Positions 49,062-58,834 of a DNA stretch of 64,000 nt are shown here, one piece after another (positions within the stretch are counted from its first letter, which is position 1; every line of letters begins with the position of its first letter). Both the position numbers and the translations under genes were made by a program. This stretch comes from Ilyomonas limi (GTDB taxonomy: Bacteria > Bacteroidota > Bacteroidia > Chitinophagales > Chitinophagaceae): positions 122,628 through 186,627 of the forward strand of contig NZ_SZQL01000013.1 of assembly GCF_005233845.1 (NCBI RefSeq), given 5' to 3'. Below the pieces are notes generated by a model, which saw nothing but the letters and a program-made list of their open reading frames with translations, searched no databases and was not told the origin of the DNA.

Positions 49062-51077
49062 CTATCTTATTACAGGCATCCAAACAGCCATATCGGTTTT
49101 ACCTCTGTTTGCCCAGGCATAATAAGGAATCAATGTAATATTTACAGGCGCTGTTTTATTATTTATTTCATGATACAATGCCCCGTTCCAGTTGCCGTGC
49201 TGCATCAACTGCGCTGTTCCTGTTAATGCCATCATATGATTGTTATCAATCTGTTTTGATTGAAGTGAAAACCGTATGTTAACAGGAATGGCAACATCAA
49301 AAACATTTTCATCATTATTGATGTCTGCAGACTCCAGGCAATACACAACAGGACCGCGCTTTACAGCAACCTGGTTGCGTGTGGCTTCCACCAGCGGATT
49401 AGCTTCGATGAGTTGCACAGGCATATCCATTACCAGTTCGATCTTATCACCTGCTTTCCATTGTTTATTTAAGGCTTTATACATACTTCCTTTCACATTA
49501 TCATACACCATCTTACCATTAATTTTTATAGATGCGTGATGACACCAACCGGGAATGCGCAAATAAATATTGAATGCCTTTGCAGGCGCCTGTTGTATAT
49601 TAATAACAACATTGCCATTCCATGGATAACCGGTTTGTTGTTCAAGCCGAAGCACACTGCCATCTTTCAGCTTTGCATTTAAATTGTTGGCACTGTATAA
49701 ATGCACATACAAACCAGCATCTGATAAGCTATACATATAACTGCCAGCCTCTGCAATGGTGCGTACCGCATTGGGCGGGCAGCAGTTGGATAAAGCAATA
49801 TAAGGCTGCCGTCCCCCCTCCCATCTCAAATGATATGGATAATCAGCAGATGACGTCAGTGGATTGGTGTAAAAGAATTTTGTTCCGCCTAAACTCACGC
49901 CACTTAAAATGCTATTATACAATTCCAGTTCCATCACATCGGCATACTTCGCTTCGCCAGTTATATTCAACATGCGATAGTTCCATAATAAATTACCAAT
50001 GTTTGCGCAGGTTTCGTTGTGGGCGGTTAAGTTAGGTAATTGGTATTGCTGACCATATGCCTGATGAATTCTTTGCACCGTATCCGGGTTATAGGAAGTA
50101 CCGTTTACCGAAACGCCATCGTACAAAGCACCGCAACCACCAGTTATATACATCTTATGATGCGTTACATCATCCCACAATGTATTGAGTGCAGTAAGCA
50201 ATGTTTTATCGCCATCTTCGGCATACACATCAGCCGCACCGGCAAATAAATAATTGGCTCTTACCGCATGACCAACCACATGATCCATATCGCGGAAAGG
50301 TTGGCGGTCTGAGTTATCATCTGTACCGGTTACTGTTCCTCGTATATCTATGAGCCTTTCTGCAAGTTTCAAATAGGTATCCTCCTGCGTAGTTCTGTAT
50401 AGTTCCGTTAAGCCCATGTAATGAGATGGACAAATGGCATTGCGGGCTTGTTCGGGCGTTGCTTTATCATAAAAGCGAGCCAAAAAATTAGCCGCTTTTT
50501 TTGCAATATCCAATAAGGAAGTTTTACCAGTTGCACGGTAGTGCACACAAGCTGCTGTCATCAAATGACCAAAATTGTAGGCTTCAAAACTCAGTTTGTC
50601 ATCAAACATTTTTTTGTCGCCTGTTCTGTTTTGTTCGATGATATTTTTGGTGTAGATATAACCATCGGAGCGTTGCGCTTTTGCTATCACTGCAATCGCA
50701 TTGTCCATCATTGTATCCAGCCTTTTATCTTTCGTAACTGCATACATGGCAGCCACAGCTTCCAACGTTTTATAAAAATCACCATCGTGGAAAGAAGGAC
50801 CTTTAAAACTGCCGGTATCTATACCTGCCGCAATTTTAAAATTCTCAAAAGAATGACTGATATTGGCACTGGTATATACCTTCCACAAATGCGGTATCAT
50901 AGAGTCTTTACACACATCAAAACGTTCTTTCCAAAATCCGCCGGTGAAATGTACGGCATCCATCGGCACGCCGGAAAACTTTGCATATTTACTGTTATTT
51001 GTATTTACTAAATCAGTTTGGGCAAACGCAACCACATGTACAAATACCATTAAACAGCCTGTTAATTTCTTCCACAT
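49062..51077 (-). CDS. Glycoside hydrolase family 127 (beta-L-arabinofuranosidase-like)
   Basis: A 671-residue secreted enzyme (signal peptide ending VAFAQ) with an (alpha/alpha)6 barrel. It starts with FTGGFWKERF and shows SFHDGDFYKTLEAVAAMY. The zinc-cysteine active site typical of GH127 is visible as Glu355 and Cys357 in NETCANIGN and Cys432-Cys433 in NCCPPNAVR. This mirrors the Glu-Cys-Cys-Cys set of beta-L-arabinofuranosidase, where a Cys is the nucleophile. GH127 members act on furanosides of plant and glycoprotein glycans, and some are encoded in RG-II loci. It begins 3 bp downstream of the GH78 stop, so the two are co-transcribed. The exact linkage is not known. Confidence 0.93.
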   Translation of the reverse strand: MWKKLTGCLMVFVHVVAFAQTDLVNTNNSKYAKFSGVPMDAVHFTGGFWKERFDVCKDSMIPHLWKVYTSANISHSFENFKIAAGIDTGSFKGPSFHDGDFYKTLEAVAAMYAVTKDKRLDTMMDNAIAVIAKAQRSDGYIYTKNIIEQNRTGDKKMFDDKLSFEAYNFGHLMTAACVHYRATGKTSLLDIAKKAANFLARFYDKATPEQARNAICPSHYMGLTELYRTTQEDTYLKLAERLIDIRGTVTGTDDNSDRQPFRDMDHVVGHAVRANYLFAGAADVYAEDGDKTLLTALNTLWDDVTHHKMYITGGCGALYDGVSVNGTSYNPDTVQRIHQAYGQQYQLPNLTAHNETCANIGNLLWNYRMLNITGEAKYADVMELELYNSILSGVSLGGTKFFYTNPLTSSADYPYHLRWEGGRQPYIALSNCCPPNAVRTIAEAGSYMYSLSDAGLYVHLYSANNLNAKLKDGSVLRLEQQTGYPWNGNVVINIQQAPAKAFNIYLRIPGWCHHASIKINGKMVYDNVKGSMYKALNKQWKAGDKIELVMDMPVQLIEANPLVEATRNQVAVKRGPVVYCLESADINNDENVFDVAIPVNIRFSLQSKQIDNNHMMALTGTAQLMQHGNWNGALYHEINNKTAPVNITLIPYYAWANRGKTDMAVWMPVIR

Positions 51078-51080
51078 GAT

Positions 51081-53318
51081 CTACATTGCTTTATAGGTTA
51101 TTGTATAATTAATATTAGGCTCAAGCCGCATTTCATACACATTATCACCCAGTGTTTTTATCATTATGTTATTTCCTTTAGGAACTGTTCTACTTTTTAT
51201 ATGAAGTATTCCTTCTCCTTCCGTTGCTTTTATTTTTATTTGCTTTGTATCACAATGCAATTCAATACTACCATGTGGTGTGGGTACTTTCCCTTCCATC
51301 CATTGCAAGCCGCCCAATGAAGGCTGCACCGTATATGTTGCATACCCTGGTGACGTTGGCGATACACCTAAATAATATTTACCCAATAAATAAACAGGGC
51401 TGGCACCCCAGGCATGACAAAGACTTTTGCCAAATGCTCTTCCATACATCGCATAATGTTCCGTATCTTGTTTTGATGGATCATATTCTTCCCAAAAAGA
51501 AGTGGCACCGAGTTGTAACATGCCGCCCCAGTAATCTCTCATTTCCTGTAACACATGTTGCTGATCGCCTAAAGCACACAGAGCTTCCAGTTCATAAAAA
51601 CGCATGTAAGGCGTTGTGATCTTTTGCACACTATCGTTAAGCAATACATTATCTTTTATTTCTTGTTCCTGTTTGGGCGTAAAGTAGTGGAAGAAAATAC
51701 CAAACATATTTGCATAACGTGTTACATTGCTGGTGGGCACACCATTAATGCGGCTATGCACTAATGCTTTTTTCTGCTCATTCCAGTAATAAGCAAACAA
51801 TTTTTTCTTTACATTTTTTGCCAGCTTTGTATAAGCGGCAGCACCTTTTGCATCGTTATTAATATTTGCACAAAGCGCTATTGTCTCCAGGCTTCTGCAA
51901 AAAAGCATTTGTTCAAAGCTTACTTCTCCCTGTTTGCTTAAACCAGCTGCCCAGTCAATAAATATCCAGTCTCCGGGTAGGCCTTCCATCAATCCATCTT
52001 TATTCCTTCTTTGCAAACAAAAATCCATGAGCGTTTGCATGCGTGGATAATTTTGTTTAATAAAGGCTGTATCACCGGAATACAGGTAGTAATCATAGAT
52101 GCTCAAGAACCAGTAAAATGTATAATCCATGATAGTATTGATGTGTGACGTAACCGGGTCTTTACCACGCAAAGCATAGATGGTGCGCTTCACGGTTTCA
52201 TCATCATTCATCAGGTAGTAATTCATCAGATAGCTCTGGTATGCATCGCCGCTCCACACCCATCGGTCTCGCTTAATGCCATCAATAAAAAATTCCCTGG
52301 TGTTTAAATGCAACGTGTATTTCGCCACATCATAAATCTTATTGATGAGTGTATCGGAACAACGGAAACTTCCTTTGTCGGGTATATCCACATATTCATA
52401 TAGCATACAAACAGAATCGACCGTAAATCCTGGTGCTGTTTCCAGTTTTACATACCTGAATGCTTTGGATAAAGGCAAGGTAGAATCTGTATTTACATCC
52501 TTGTCAAAATGCAAACGATCCAATGTGATGGCTTCTGAATCGCTCATTGCTTCTTCTTTGCTTTCACCATAAATGATGTTGATACTGCCCTTGCCTTTTA
52601 TGCCATGCAATTGTATATAACCAAAGGTTTCCTTACCAAAATCTATCAATGAAGTATCACCCTTTTTGATAACCGATACAGGCGCTTGCGGTTGTACAGC
52701 CAACTTAAATTGCGATGGTGGAGATGAAGGATCATTAAAATTACTGCTGCCTGCATTTACCCATTTTGTTGCGGAAATATCAGATGTTTTGCCGGTTTCA
52801 TCAATCCATTCCTTGTCTTCATAAGTGAGCAGCCAGCTTGTATCGGAAACAATGGTTTTGCCTTGTACGAATATTGCTGGCACAGTTCCCTGAGAAAAAA
52901 CTTTTACGTTAATCTTATGTGTACCTGCCGGAATGGTAATTATTAACGGAGTACCTTCCTGCAACTGACCATCGATTTTTACATTGTATCTGCCTTCTGC
53001 ATAAATGTGTACATCTTCGGCTTGTTGCAGGGTAAATGTCTTATGAAAATCCATCAGCACATAATGGTTATCCATTTTCCAGAACACCGGAAAAAAACTG
53101 CCACGATCAGTTCTGCGGTTTTGCATTTGATTACTGAGCCATATTTCATAATCGCCCGGATACCAGATCCAGGTTGCTTTTTGTGCGAATGAGGATAATG
53201 AGAATAAAAAGAAGAATAGAGTTATACAGATAAATTTAGCTAGGCTGCCTTCCCTTAAAGAAGTCAAAATGTCTCTCAGTTTAGTAATGCAAAAAATGTA
53301 TTTATTAAATAGTTTCAT
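51081..53318 (-). CDS. Glycoside hydrolase family 78 alpha-L-rhamnosidase-like
   Basis: A 745-residue secreted enzyme. The frame is open to 53387, but the ATG at 53318 (MKLFNKYIF) follows the symporter stop by 2 bp and is the better start. A hydrophobic signal (FICITLFFFLFSLSSFAQ) ends near residue 46, leaving an unusually long leader. N-terminal beta-sandwich domains (WIWYPGDYEIWLSNQ, GRYNVKIDGQ) precede the (alpha/alpha)6 catalytic barrel, with FIDGIKRDRWVWSGDAYQS holding the conserved acid-base region and WIFIDWA and FWEEYDPS further on. GH78 releases terminal alpha-L-rhamnose, present on RG-I and RG-II. It lies between the SSS symporter and GH127 in one transcription unit. Confidence 0.88.
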   Translation of the reverse strand: MKLFNKYIFCITKLRDILTSLREGSLAKFICITLFFFLFSLSSFAQKATWIWYPGDYEIWLSNQMQNRRTDRGSFFPVFWKMDNHYVLMDFHKTFTLQQAEDVHIYAEGRYNVKIDGQLQEGTPLIITIPAGTHKINVKVFSQGTVPAIFVQGKTIVSDTSWLLTYEDKEWIDETGKTSDISATKWVNAGSSNFNDPSSPPSQFKLAVQPQAPVSVIKKGDTSLIDFGKETFGYIQLHGIKGKGSINIIYGESKEEAMSDSEAITLDRLHFDKDVNTDSTLPLSKAFRYVKLETAPGFTVDSVCMLYEYVDIPDKGSFRCSDTLINKIYDVAKYTLHLNTREFFIDGIKRDRWVWSGDAYQSYLMNYYLMNDDETVKRTIYALRGKDPVTSHINTIMDYTFYWFLSIYDYYLYSGDTAFIKQNYPRMQTLMDFCLQRRNKDGLMEGLPGDWIFIDWAAGLSKQGEVSFEQMLFCRSLETIALCANINNDAKGAAAYTKLAKNVKKKLFAYYWNEQKKALVHSRINGVPTSNVTRYANMFGIFFHYFTPKQEQEIKDNVLLNDSVQKITTPYMRFYELEALCALGDQQHVLQEMRDYWGGMLQLGATSFWEEYDPSKQDTEHYAMYGRAFGKSLCHAWGASPVYLLGKYYLGVSPTSPGYATYTVQPSLGGLQWMEGKVPTPHGSIELHCDTKQIKIKATEGEGILHIKSRTVPKGNNIMIKTLGDNVYEMRLEPNINYTITYKAM

Positions 53319-53320
53319 AT

Positions 53321-54898
53321 TTAAAATCCATTGAAAAAAAAGTATAAAAAAATCATTACTACGGCTAATGAAAACCATGCTATCCACACGCGTTTTGTTG
53401 GCTTTGGCAGATCGGAATCATCAATAAAATTGGTTGTCTTTTTATTTTGACTTAATGATATGACAACCGCAATAAGGAGTAACAATAAAAAGATATAAAA
53501 CGATAACAACAGGTAATGCGGCCAGCTGTTGTATTGCTTTGCAGGGAATATCCAGAGATATAAAATACCGATGCCGAGGCTGATAGCGGAGCCAATGGAT
53601 AAGGTAAAATTAACGGCAGCTTTTGTGGTACGTTTCCAAAAAACAGTTAATAAAAAAATAACTGCCAGTGGCGGTGCAATAAAACCAAGTACCGCCTGAA
53701 ACACATCAAAAAGATTAAGCCCCTTAATGCTGTCGATGGCAACAGCCATCAATATAGCGAAGATGCAACCCGCAACAACAGTGATGCGGCCAACTTTTAT
53801 AATCTGTTGCGTGGTGGCTGCGGGGTTTATCTTCTTTACATAAATGTCTGTCGCAAACACAGTGCTTAATGCATTGAGCGATGAACCAATGCTACCCACC
53901 AGCACAGCAATTAATACAACAATCACCAACCCATTCAAACCCGGTGGAAAAAGGTTGGTAACAAGCGTCATGTACGCTTCATTCGGATCGCTGAGATGCG
54001 GAAATAATTCATAACACACAATGCCGGGAACAATAAATAAAGGCAGCGATAAAATTTTCAACCAGCTAATAAAATTCAAACCTAACTGACCTTGTTCAAG
54101 ATTGCGTGCACCTAAGACAGATTGCACCATTGCCTGGTCGGTACAAAAGAAGGCAACGGCAGCAACCGGATAACCAAACAAAATAGCGGGCCATGGATAG
54201 TTCTTATCGCCAGCTCCATGAATTAAATTCCAGTAATGATACGGCGCTTTGTTAAATAACGCTGTTACACCACCTACTTTGTACACGCCTACAATGGCTA
54301 ACAGCAATGATACAGCAATAAGTAAAATCATCTGGAAAACATTTACTCTTGCAATGGCTTTTAAACCGCCGGTAAAAGCAAACAGACCGGCAAACGCCAC
54401 TAATGCAATCACCGATTGCCACATGGGAATGCCGAGTATTTGCCTTACCAAAAAACCGCCTGCAAATAATCCTAATGAAAGCCACGATATTAATATTTTG
54501 ATGAGTGCATACCAGGCTAATATGGTTCTTGTGCTATCACCATAACGGTTGCCCATAAACTCCGGCATGGTGGTTACTTTGCGGGCAAGGTATCTTGGCG
54601 CAAACACCATTGCCATTAAAAAAAGGAATACAAATGCATACCATTCAAAGTTGCCCGCCACTATGCCTGTAGTATAACCGATGCTTGCAAATGCCAGTAA
54701 CATAGAGGGACCTACATTGGTGCCCCACATATTAAAACCGATGCTGTACCAGTTAAGTGAACGCCCGGCAAGAAATAAAGTTTCTTCTTCTTGTTTCTTA
54801 CCAAAACTTGCCCTATAGCCAATGTATAGCAATATCAGCAGGTAGGCTGCAACTATACCGTAGTCCAGTGGCTGCAATTTGGATAAGATATCATTCAT
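53321..54898 (-). CDS. Sodium/solute symporter family (SSS) transporter
   Basis: A 525-residue inner-membrane symporter with about fourteen hydrophobic segments, of the SGLT-like group. It shows FLAGRSLNWYSIGFNMWGTNVG near residues 42-63, TTMPEFMGNRYG, and the central SIGSSLNALSTVFATDIYV in TM8 with the Na+-site serines. Its ATG overlaps the stop of the oxidoreductase gene (ATGAATGA), implying coupling. It probably imports a monosaccharide or uronic acid released by the enzymes here, giving the locus a second inner-membrane route besides the ABC importer. The substrate is unknown; rhamnose or galactose-type sugars are plausible. Confidence 0.92.
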   Translation of the reverse strand: MNDILSKLQPLDYGIVAAYLLILLYIGYRASFGKKQEEETLFLAGRSLNWYSIGFNMWGTNVGPSMLLAFASIGYTTGIVAGNFEWYAFVFLFLMAMVFAPRYLARKVTTMPEFMGNRYGDSTRTILAWYALIKILISWLSLGLFAGGFLVRQILGIPMWQSVIALVAFAGLFAFTGGLKAIARVNVFQMILLIAVSLLLAIVGVYKVGGVTALFNKAPYHYWNLIHGAGDKNYPWPAILFGYPVAAVAFFCTDQAMVQSVLGARNLEQGQLGLNFISWLKILSLPLFIVPGIVCYELFPHLSDPNEAYMTLVTNLFPPGLNGLVIVVLIAVLVGSIGSSLNALSTVFATDIYVKKINPAATTQQIIKVGRITVVAGCIFAILMAVAIDSIKGLNLFDVFQAVLGFIAPPLAVIFLLTVFWKRTTKAAVNFTLSIGSAISLGIGILYLWIFPAKQYNSWPHYLLLSFYIFLLLLLIAVVISLSQNKKTTNFIDDSDLPKPTKRVWIAWFSLAVVMIFLYFFFNGF

Positions 54899-56003
54899 TG
54901 ACGTGAGTAGTGGATGGTGAGTTGTGAGTAAGAAGATGACTTAGTCCATGTTCTTTTAAAATTTCTTTTACTATTACCGGCTTGCCTGTTTGCAGGCTTT
55001 TATCCATTGCCTGCAATAGTGCAACGGTTACAATGCCTTCCTGCATATCGGGATAGGCGGTAAAGTTTTGCTCTATAGAATCCGCAAAATATTCAAGGTA
55101 ATTCTGGTACTCGCCTGCATGATGGCTTTGTCCTTCAAAACGGAAATAATATTTAAGCGTGGCATCACCCCAAACAATGATCCTTTCTTCACCTGTTTTA
55201 TCGGTTATAGCATATCTCAGTTCATGGTAATCTGCCTGGCTGGCACCTGCTGTGCCACGCAAAATACAGGTCATTCCGCTGTCTCTTTGCGCAGGCTGTG
55301 TGGGCCCTGTATAACTACCGCTCACGCTTGCAATACGCCCGTCAGCCGCTCTAAAAATAAAGTGCATGGTATCTTCATTTTTTAAACCGGCATCTTTACC
55401 ATTAGCGCTAATCATGCCATAGCCCATTACTTCTTCAATATTGGGCAAATACCATCTTATAAAATCAACCGGATGGCTTAACCCACCATACAACCATTTA
55501 AACGACTTTTCCAATGCCCACTTCTTTTCTAAAAACCAACGATGATCGGCATTGTAATTACTTTCTACTGTTATCAGTTTTCCAATTTCACCGGCTTCAA
55601 AATCTTTGCGCTGCCGCATTGCAGGTTCAAAGAACCTGGAGCTTTGTCCTATAAAAACTTTTTTACCGGTTTGTTGTTGCAATGCAAGCAATTCATTAGC
55701 CACTGATAAATCATCAATAAAAGGCTTTGTACATACCACATGTTTGTTGTGCAGTAAAGCCTGTTTTACATGTTCGGCATGTAAATGATCGGGCGTATAA
55801 ATAGCAATCACATCAATGCTTTCATCATTCAGCAAGTCATCATACTGTGTGGTGTAATGATGAAAATTGAACTCTTTCGCACGATGTTTACATAGTTCCA
55901 TATTAGCATCACAAATGGTTTTTAATTGCCATTTGCTGCTTTGCAATACAGCAGATATGGTACTTCTGCCTTCACCCAAACCTAAAATTCCAATATTTAA
56001 CAT
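54891..56003 (-). CDS. Gfo/Idh/MocA family oxidoreductase
   Basis: A 370-residue NAD(P)-dependent oxidoreductase or NAD-dependent glycosidase-like enzyme. The Rossmann half starts MLNIGILGLGEGRSTISAVL and has YTPDHLHAEHVKQAL and HVVCTKPFIDD, the EKP-type motif here with Thr-Lys-Pro. The C-terminal alpha/beta domain has GGLSHPVDFIRWYL, with the catalytic-type His. The start is the ATG at 56003, 17 bp after the upstream gene; further codons up to 56060 would overlap that gene. Members oxidise sugars or sugar alcohols, or cleave glycosides by an NAD redox mechanism. Its place between a hydrolase and a symporter suggests action on a liberated pectin sugar. Confidence 0.88.
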   Translation of the reverse strand: MLNIGILGLGEGRSTISAVLQSSKWQLKTICDANMELCKHRAKEFNFHHYTTQYDDLLNDESIDVIAIYTPDHLHAEHVKQALLHNKHVVCTKPFIDDLSVANELLALQQQTGKKVFIGQSSRFFEPAMRQRKDFEAGEIGKLITVESNYNADHRWFLEKKWALEKSFKWLYGGLSHPVDFIRWYLPNIEEVMGYGMISANGKDAGLKNEDTMHFIFRAADGRIASVSGSYTGPTQPAQRDSGMTCILRGTAGASQADYHELRYAITDKTGEERIIVWGDATLKYYFRFEGQSHHAGEYQNYLEYFADSIEQNFTAYPDMQEGIVTVALLQAMDKSLQTGKPVIVKEILKEHGLSHLLTHNSPSTTHVNE

Positions 56004-56019
56004 GTTCAATAATTGCTTA

Positions 56020-58539
56020 TCAGTTGTTGTGTATTTGTTTGAAGAATACCCACACTTCACCCGGCTTTGTGCCTTCTATGCCTTCCTGGTATTTACTCAT
56101 CAGTGTATTCCATTTCATCATTTGTGGATTGCCCTCCGTTGTTCTCGGATTCAGCCCGTCCAATGTTTTCCCTTTTGGTATGCTAATGACGAGCATCAAT
56201 TGCCTGCCGCTTTTAAAACAGAGCAACTGCTGAAAGTCAGCATTGCAAAAGCCTTTCGTCACACCGGGAAATTGTTCAAATTGTGTAGCATGATAAGCTA
56301 AGTATTGCTCCTGCGCCTTTTTATCAGCTACCAGATTGGCTGTTAAAATAATATTGTCCCAATCTTTTGCAACTACGGTATCAGTACAGTGTTGCTGCTT
56401 GCTGAACTGATAATACATATTGAAATAAGCTTTGACGTTTGCATCGGGGAAAGCTTTATGCAGCTTGCTTTGCATGTTGCCGGGATCAGCTATGTTATCG
56501 AAGATCACATAATGGTTATGCCATTGATAAAGGGCATTGCTATCTATATTATTTTCTGCAAGCAACTGTTGCAGCTTTTCAATATTCAATGCATCATTTT
56601 GTTGAGTAATGATCTCGATGATTTCTTTATGTTGTTGGTTGATGGACTGCTTTACCGTACTTGCTGTTTTCTCTTTTAACAGCGATTGATATTGTGGTTG
56701 CAAACCGCTGTTTTGTTTGATAGCTGCATCTACCTGCGGACCATTATTGCTCCACATATTACCCGGACCATTTGCATTTTGTAAATATTTAGTGGAAGGT
56801 GTCCAGTTATTTTTTATGGTGAGGTACGATGAACCTTCATCGGTGTATAAATAAAACCAATGCGAGGGCAGATGTGCATACGGCGCTTTAAAAATACTGT
56901 CCACATAATTCTCTTCAATAAAAGAATTGGCCTGGGCGCTCAATGTATAAATGCCGCTGCAATCGTAATTGTGTTTACCGTAATGATGAATTTTATTGAC
57001 GATGATCCTGTTATTCTTCATCGCATTGGGCGCAGCATTCCAGCCCCAGCCCATACTAATACCGGTATAGCTTACATTCTCCACTTCATTGTGCTCAACA
57101 AGCGAATTTTTTGTATAACCTAAGCCGATGCCCACACAGCCCCAGTCTTCATTGGTAACATCAGTAATAAGGTTATTGCTGATGTGCATACTATCACATA
57201 CTTCACGATCGTCTGTTGGATTGTATGTCTGATGAATTTCAGCCCCTTCATCGGTAAAAACACCAGCCAGTATGCTACTGCCACCAATATCTTTAAAAAG
57301 ATTGCCAATTACAGTGTTATTATGTGTGCCTTTGTTAAAATCTAAACCGGTTGAAGCCAAATGTTCAAACCGGCAATTACTAATAGTTACATTTTCTGCA
57401 TAGTTCACCTGCACCGCAGCAGCCGGTCGGCCTATCCAGGCCTGATTATCCAAATTCGGTTTATCCGTTGTGCCGGCGGGCTTTAACTTATAAGCATCGG
57501 TCATGAAAAATCCAGCCTGGTGCGGCACATGTCCCTGCTGCGAAGGGCGCAGCCAGCCTGTATGTTCAAATGCAATACCATTGATAAAAAAATGCTGAAC
57601 AGGATGATCAATCGTTCCTTCCATCTTTACCAATGTCTCCAGCACGGGTGCTGTTACCGTTGCCGTTGAAAGGCGTTCGCTTTTGCGTGGCCAGTAATAT
57701 ATTTTTTGATGTGCAACATCCAGATACCATTCGCCGGGTTCGTCTAAAAATTGGATGGCATTGGTTAAATAAAAAGCTGAGTTGCCCGTTTCTGTTGAGA
57801 TCCAGGGTGCAGGCCAGGGATGCTCATTCTGTATGTTGCTTTCGGGTTGATAAAAGGAAAGCTTGCTGCTATCGCCGTGTACTTCTATTTTTTTTACTCT
57901 TAATACAGCAGTAGCCCACCATTGATGAATGAACATTTCGAGTGAAGAGGCGTTGGCAAGATCGTTTGTATGTGGTGTGGGTATCCAGCAGGTACCTGTT
58001 GTATGATCCCACGATAAAATACGATGCATGGTATCGCCATTGCCGTCTTTTGCCCGCACTGCTTTTATATTATTCACCCAAAACTGCCTGAAGTTGAGTG
58101 GCACACCATTTTGCACAGGTACATCCGCCACCCAAACTTTTCCTCTGGCAACAGCAGGTAAGCCTCCAATATTTTCCTTTAATAAATGCCAGCCGGTTAT
58201 TGATATGCCGCCGCTGAATACCGGTTGTTCATTGGCTGCTGCCTCCATGTAAGTTGGACTTTCTTTTGTGCCTGCATCTTCAGAACGAATGAATAATGGT
58301 TCATAAAATTGATACACACCACCACCAACAATAATATGTATGCCATTAAAAACTGATGGATTATTTAACCGCCGCATTTCCCTCGCCTTGCGTAATGCCC
58401 TGGCAACGGTTGTAAAGGGAGCATCTTTTGTGCCTGCATTCTTATCGGAACCATTTACTGCTACATAAATATTAGCAGCAGCGGCGGTAAGTGGCAGTAT
58501 TAAAGTAAGCACTACAATACAGGCAACCAGTTGTTTCAT
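56020..58539 (-). CDS. GH141-like beta-helix protein fused to a rhamnose-mutarotase-like domain
   Basis: An 839-residue secreted protein (ATG at 58539; signal ending LTAAAA). Residues about 25-620 form a right-handed beta-helix starting IYVAVNGSDKNAGTKDAPF, then GGVYQFYEPLFI, VTISNCRFEHLASTGLDFNKG and VEHNEVENVSYTGISMGWGW. This layout resembles GH141, whose characterised members include an RG-II alpha-L-fucosidase. Residues about 630-839 look like an L-rhamnose mutarotase (RhaM/DUF718) region: YLAYHATQFEQFPGVTKGF and NPQMMKWNTLMSKYQEG, ending KPGEVWVFFKQI. It may contain two RhaM-like units. The tail would speed anomer exchange of a released sugar. The fusion is unusual; it is the first gene of the unit ending in GH127. 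Confidence 0.78.
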   Translation of the reverse strand: MKQLVACIVVLTLILPLTAAAANIYVAVNGSDKNAGTKDAPFTTVARALRKAREMRRLNNPSVFNGIHIIVGGGVYQFYEPLFIRSEDAGTKESPTYMEAAANEQPVFSGGISITGWHLLKENIGGLPAVARGKVWVADVPVQNGVPLNFRQFWVNNIKAVRAKDGNGDTMHRILSWDHTTGTCWIPTPHTNDLANASSLEMFIHQWWATAVLRVKKIEVHGDSSKLSFYQPESNIQNEHPWPAPWISTETGNSAFYLTNAIQFLDEPGEWYLDVAHQKIYYWPRKSERLSTATVTAPVLETLVKMEGTIDHPVQHFFINGIAFEHTGWLRPSQQGHVPHQAGFFMTDAYKLKPAGTTDKPNLDNQAWIGRPAAAVQVNYAENVTISNCRFEHLASTGLDFNKGTHNNTVIGNLFKDIGGSSILAGVFTDEGAEIHQTYNPTDDREVCDSMHISNNLITDVTNEDWGCVGIGLGYTKNSLVEHNEVENVSYTGISMGWGWNAAPNAMKNNRIIVNKIHHYGKHNYDCSGIYTLSAQANSFIEENYVDSIFKAPYAHLPSHWFYLYTDEGSSYLTIKNNWTPSTKYLQNANGPGNMWSNNGPQVDAAIKQNSGLQPQYQSLLKEKTASTVKQSINQQHKEIIEIITQQNDALNIEKLQQLLAENNIDSNALYQWHNHYVIFDNIADPGNMQSKLHKAFPDANVKAYFNMYYQFSKQQHCTDTVVAKDWDNIILTANLVADKKAQEQYLAYHATQFEQFPGVTKGFCNADFQQLLCFKSGRQLMLVISIPKGKTLDGLNPRTTEGNPQMMKWNTLMSKYQEGIEGTKPGEVWVFFKQIHNN

Positions 58540-58834
58540 CAGGCAAGCTCCTATGTGTTTATTCAATCAAAATGGCCGATAAATGTAGAACTGCATGTCT
58601 GCTAAAAGAATAACTATATTCACTACAATGATGGATGATCTTACTATAATAAAAAGTAGAATTTTTCTACCTGGTCAGTTGAGAGGGATAAATAAAGAAT
58701 AAGGACTTTGTTTTACAAGCCTTGTGCAGGATGCATCTACAACTATATCAGTAAAAAGCCAGGGGCGTTTTCACCGCCCTTTCATAGCGTGCCAGCATTG
58801 CATTGTGTAAGCATTAACTTCGGCTGCTCATGAA

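Noticed and set aside
53319..53387. Longer N-terminus for the GH78 protein
   Set aside because: It would overlap the symporter gene by 67 bp; the ATG at 53318 lies 2 bp after that stop and leaves a signal peptide.
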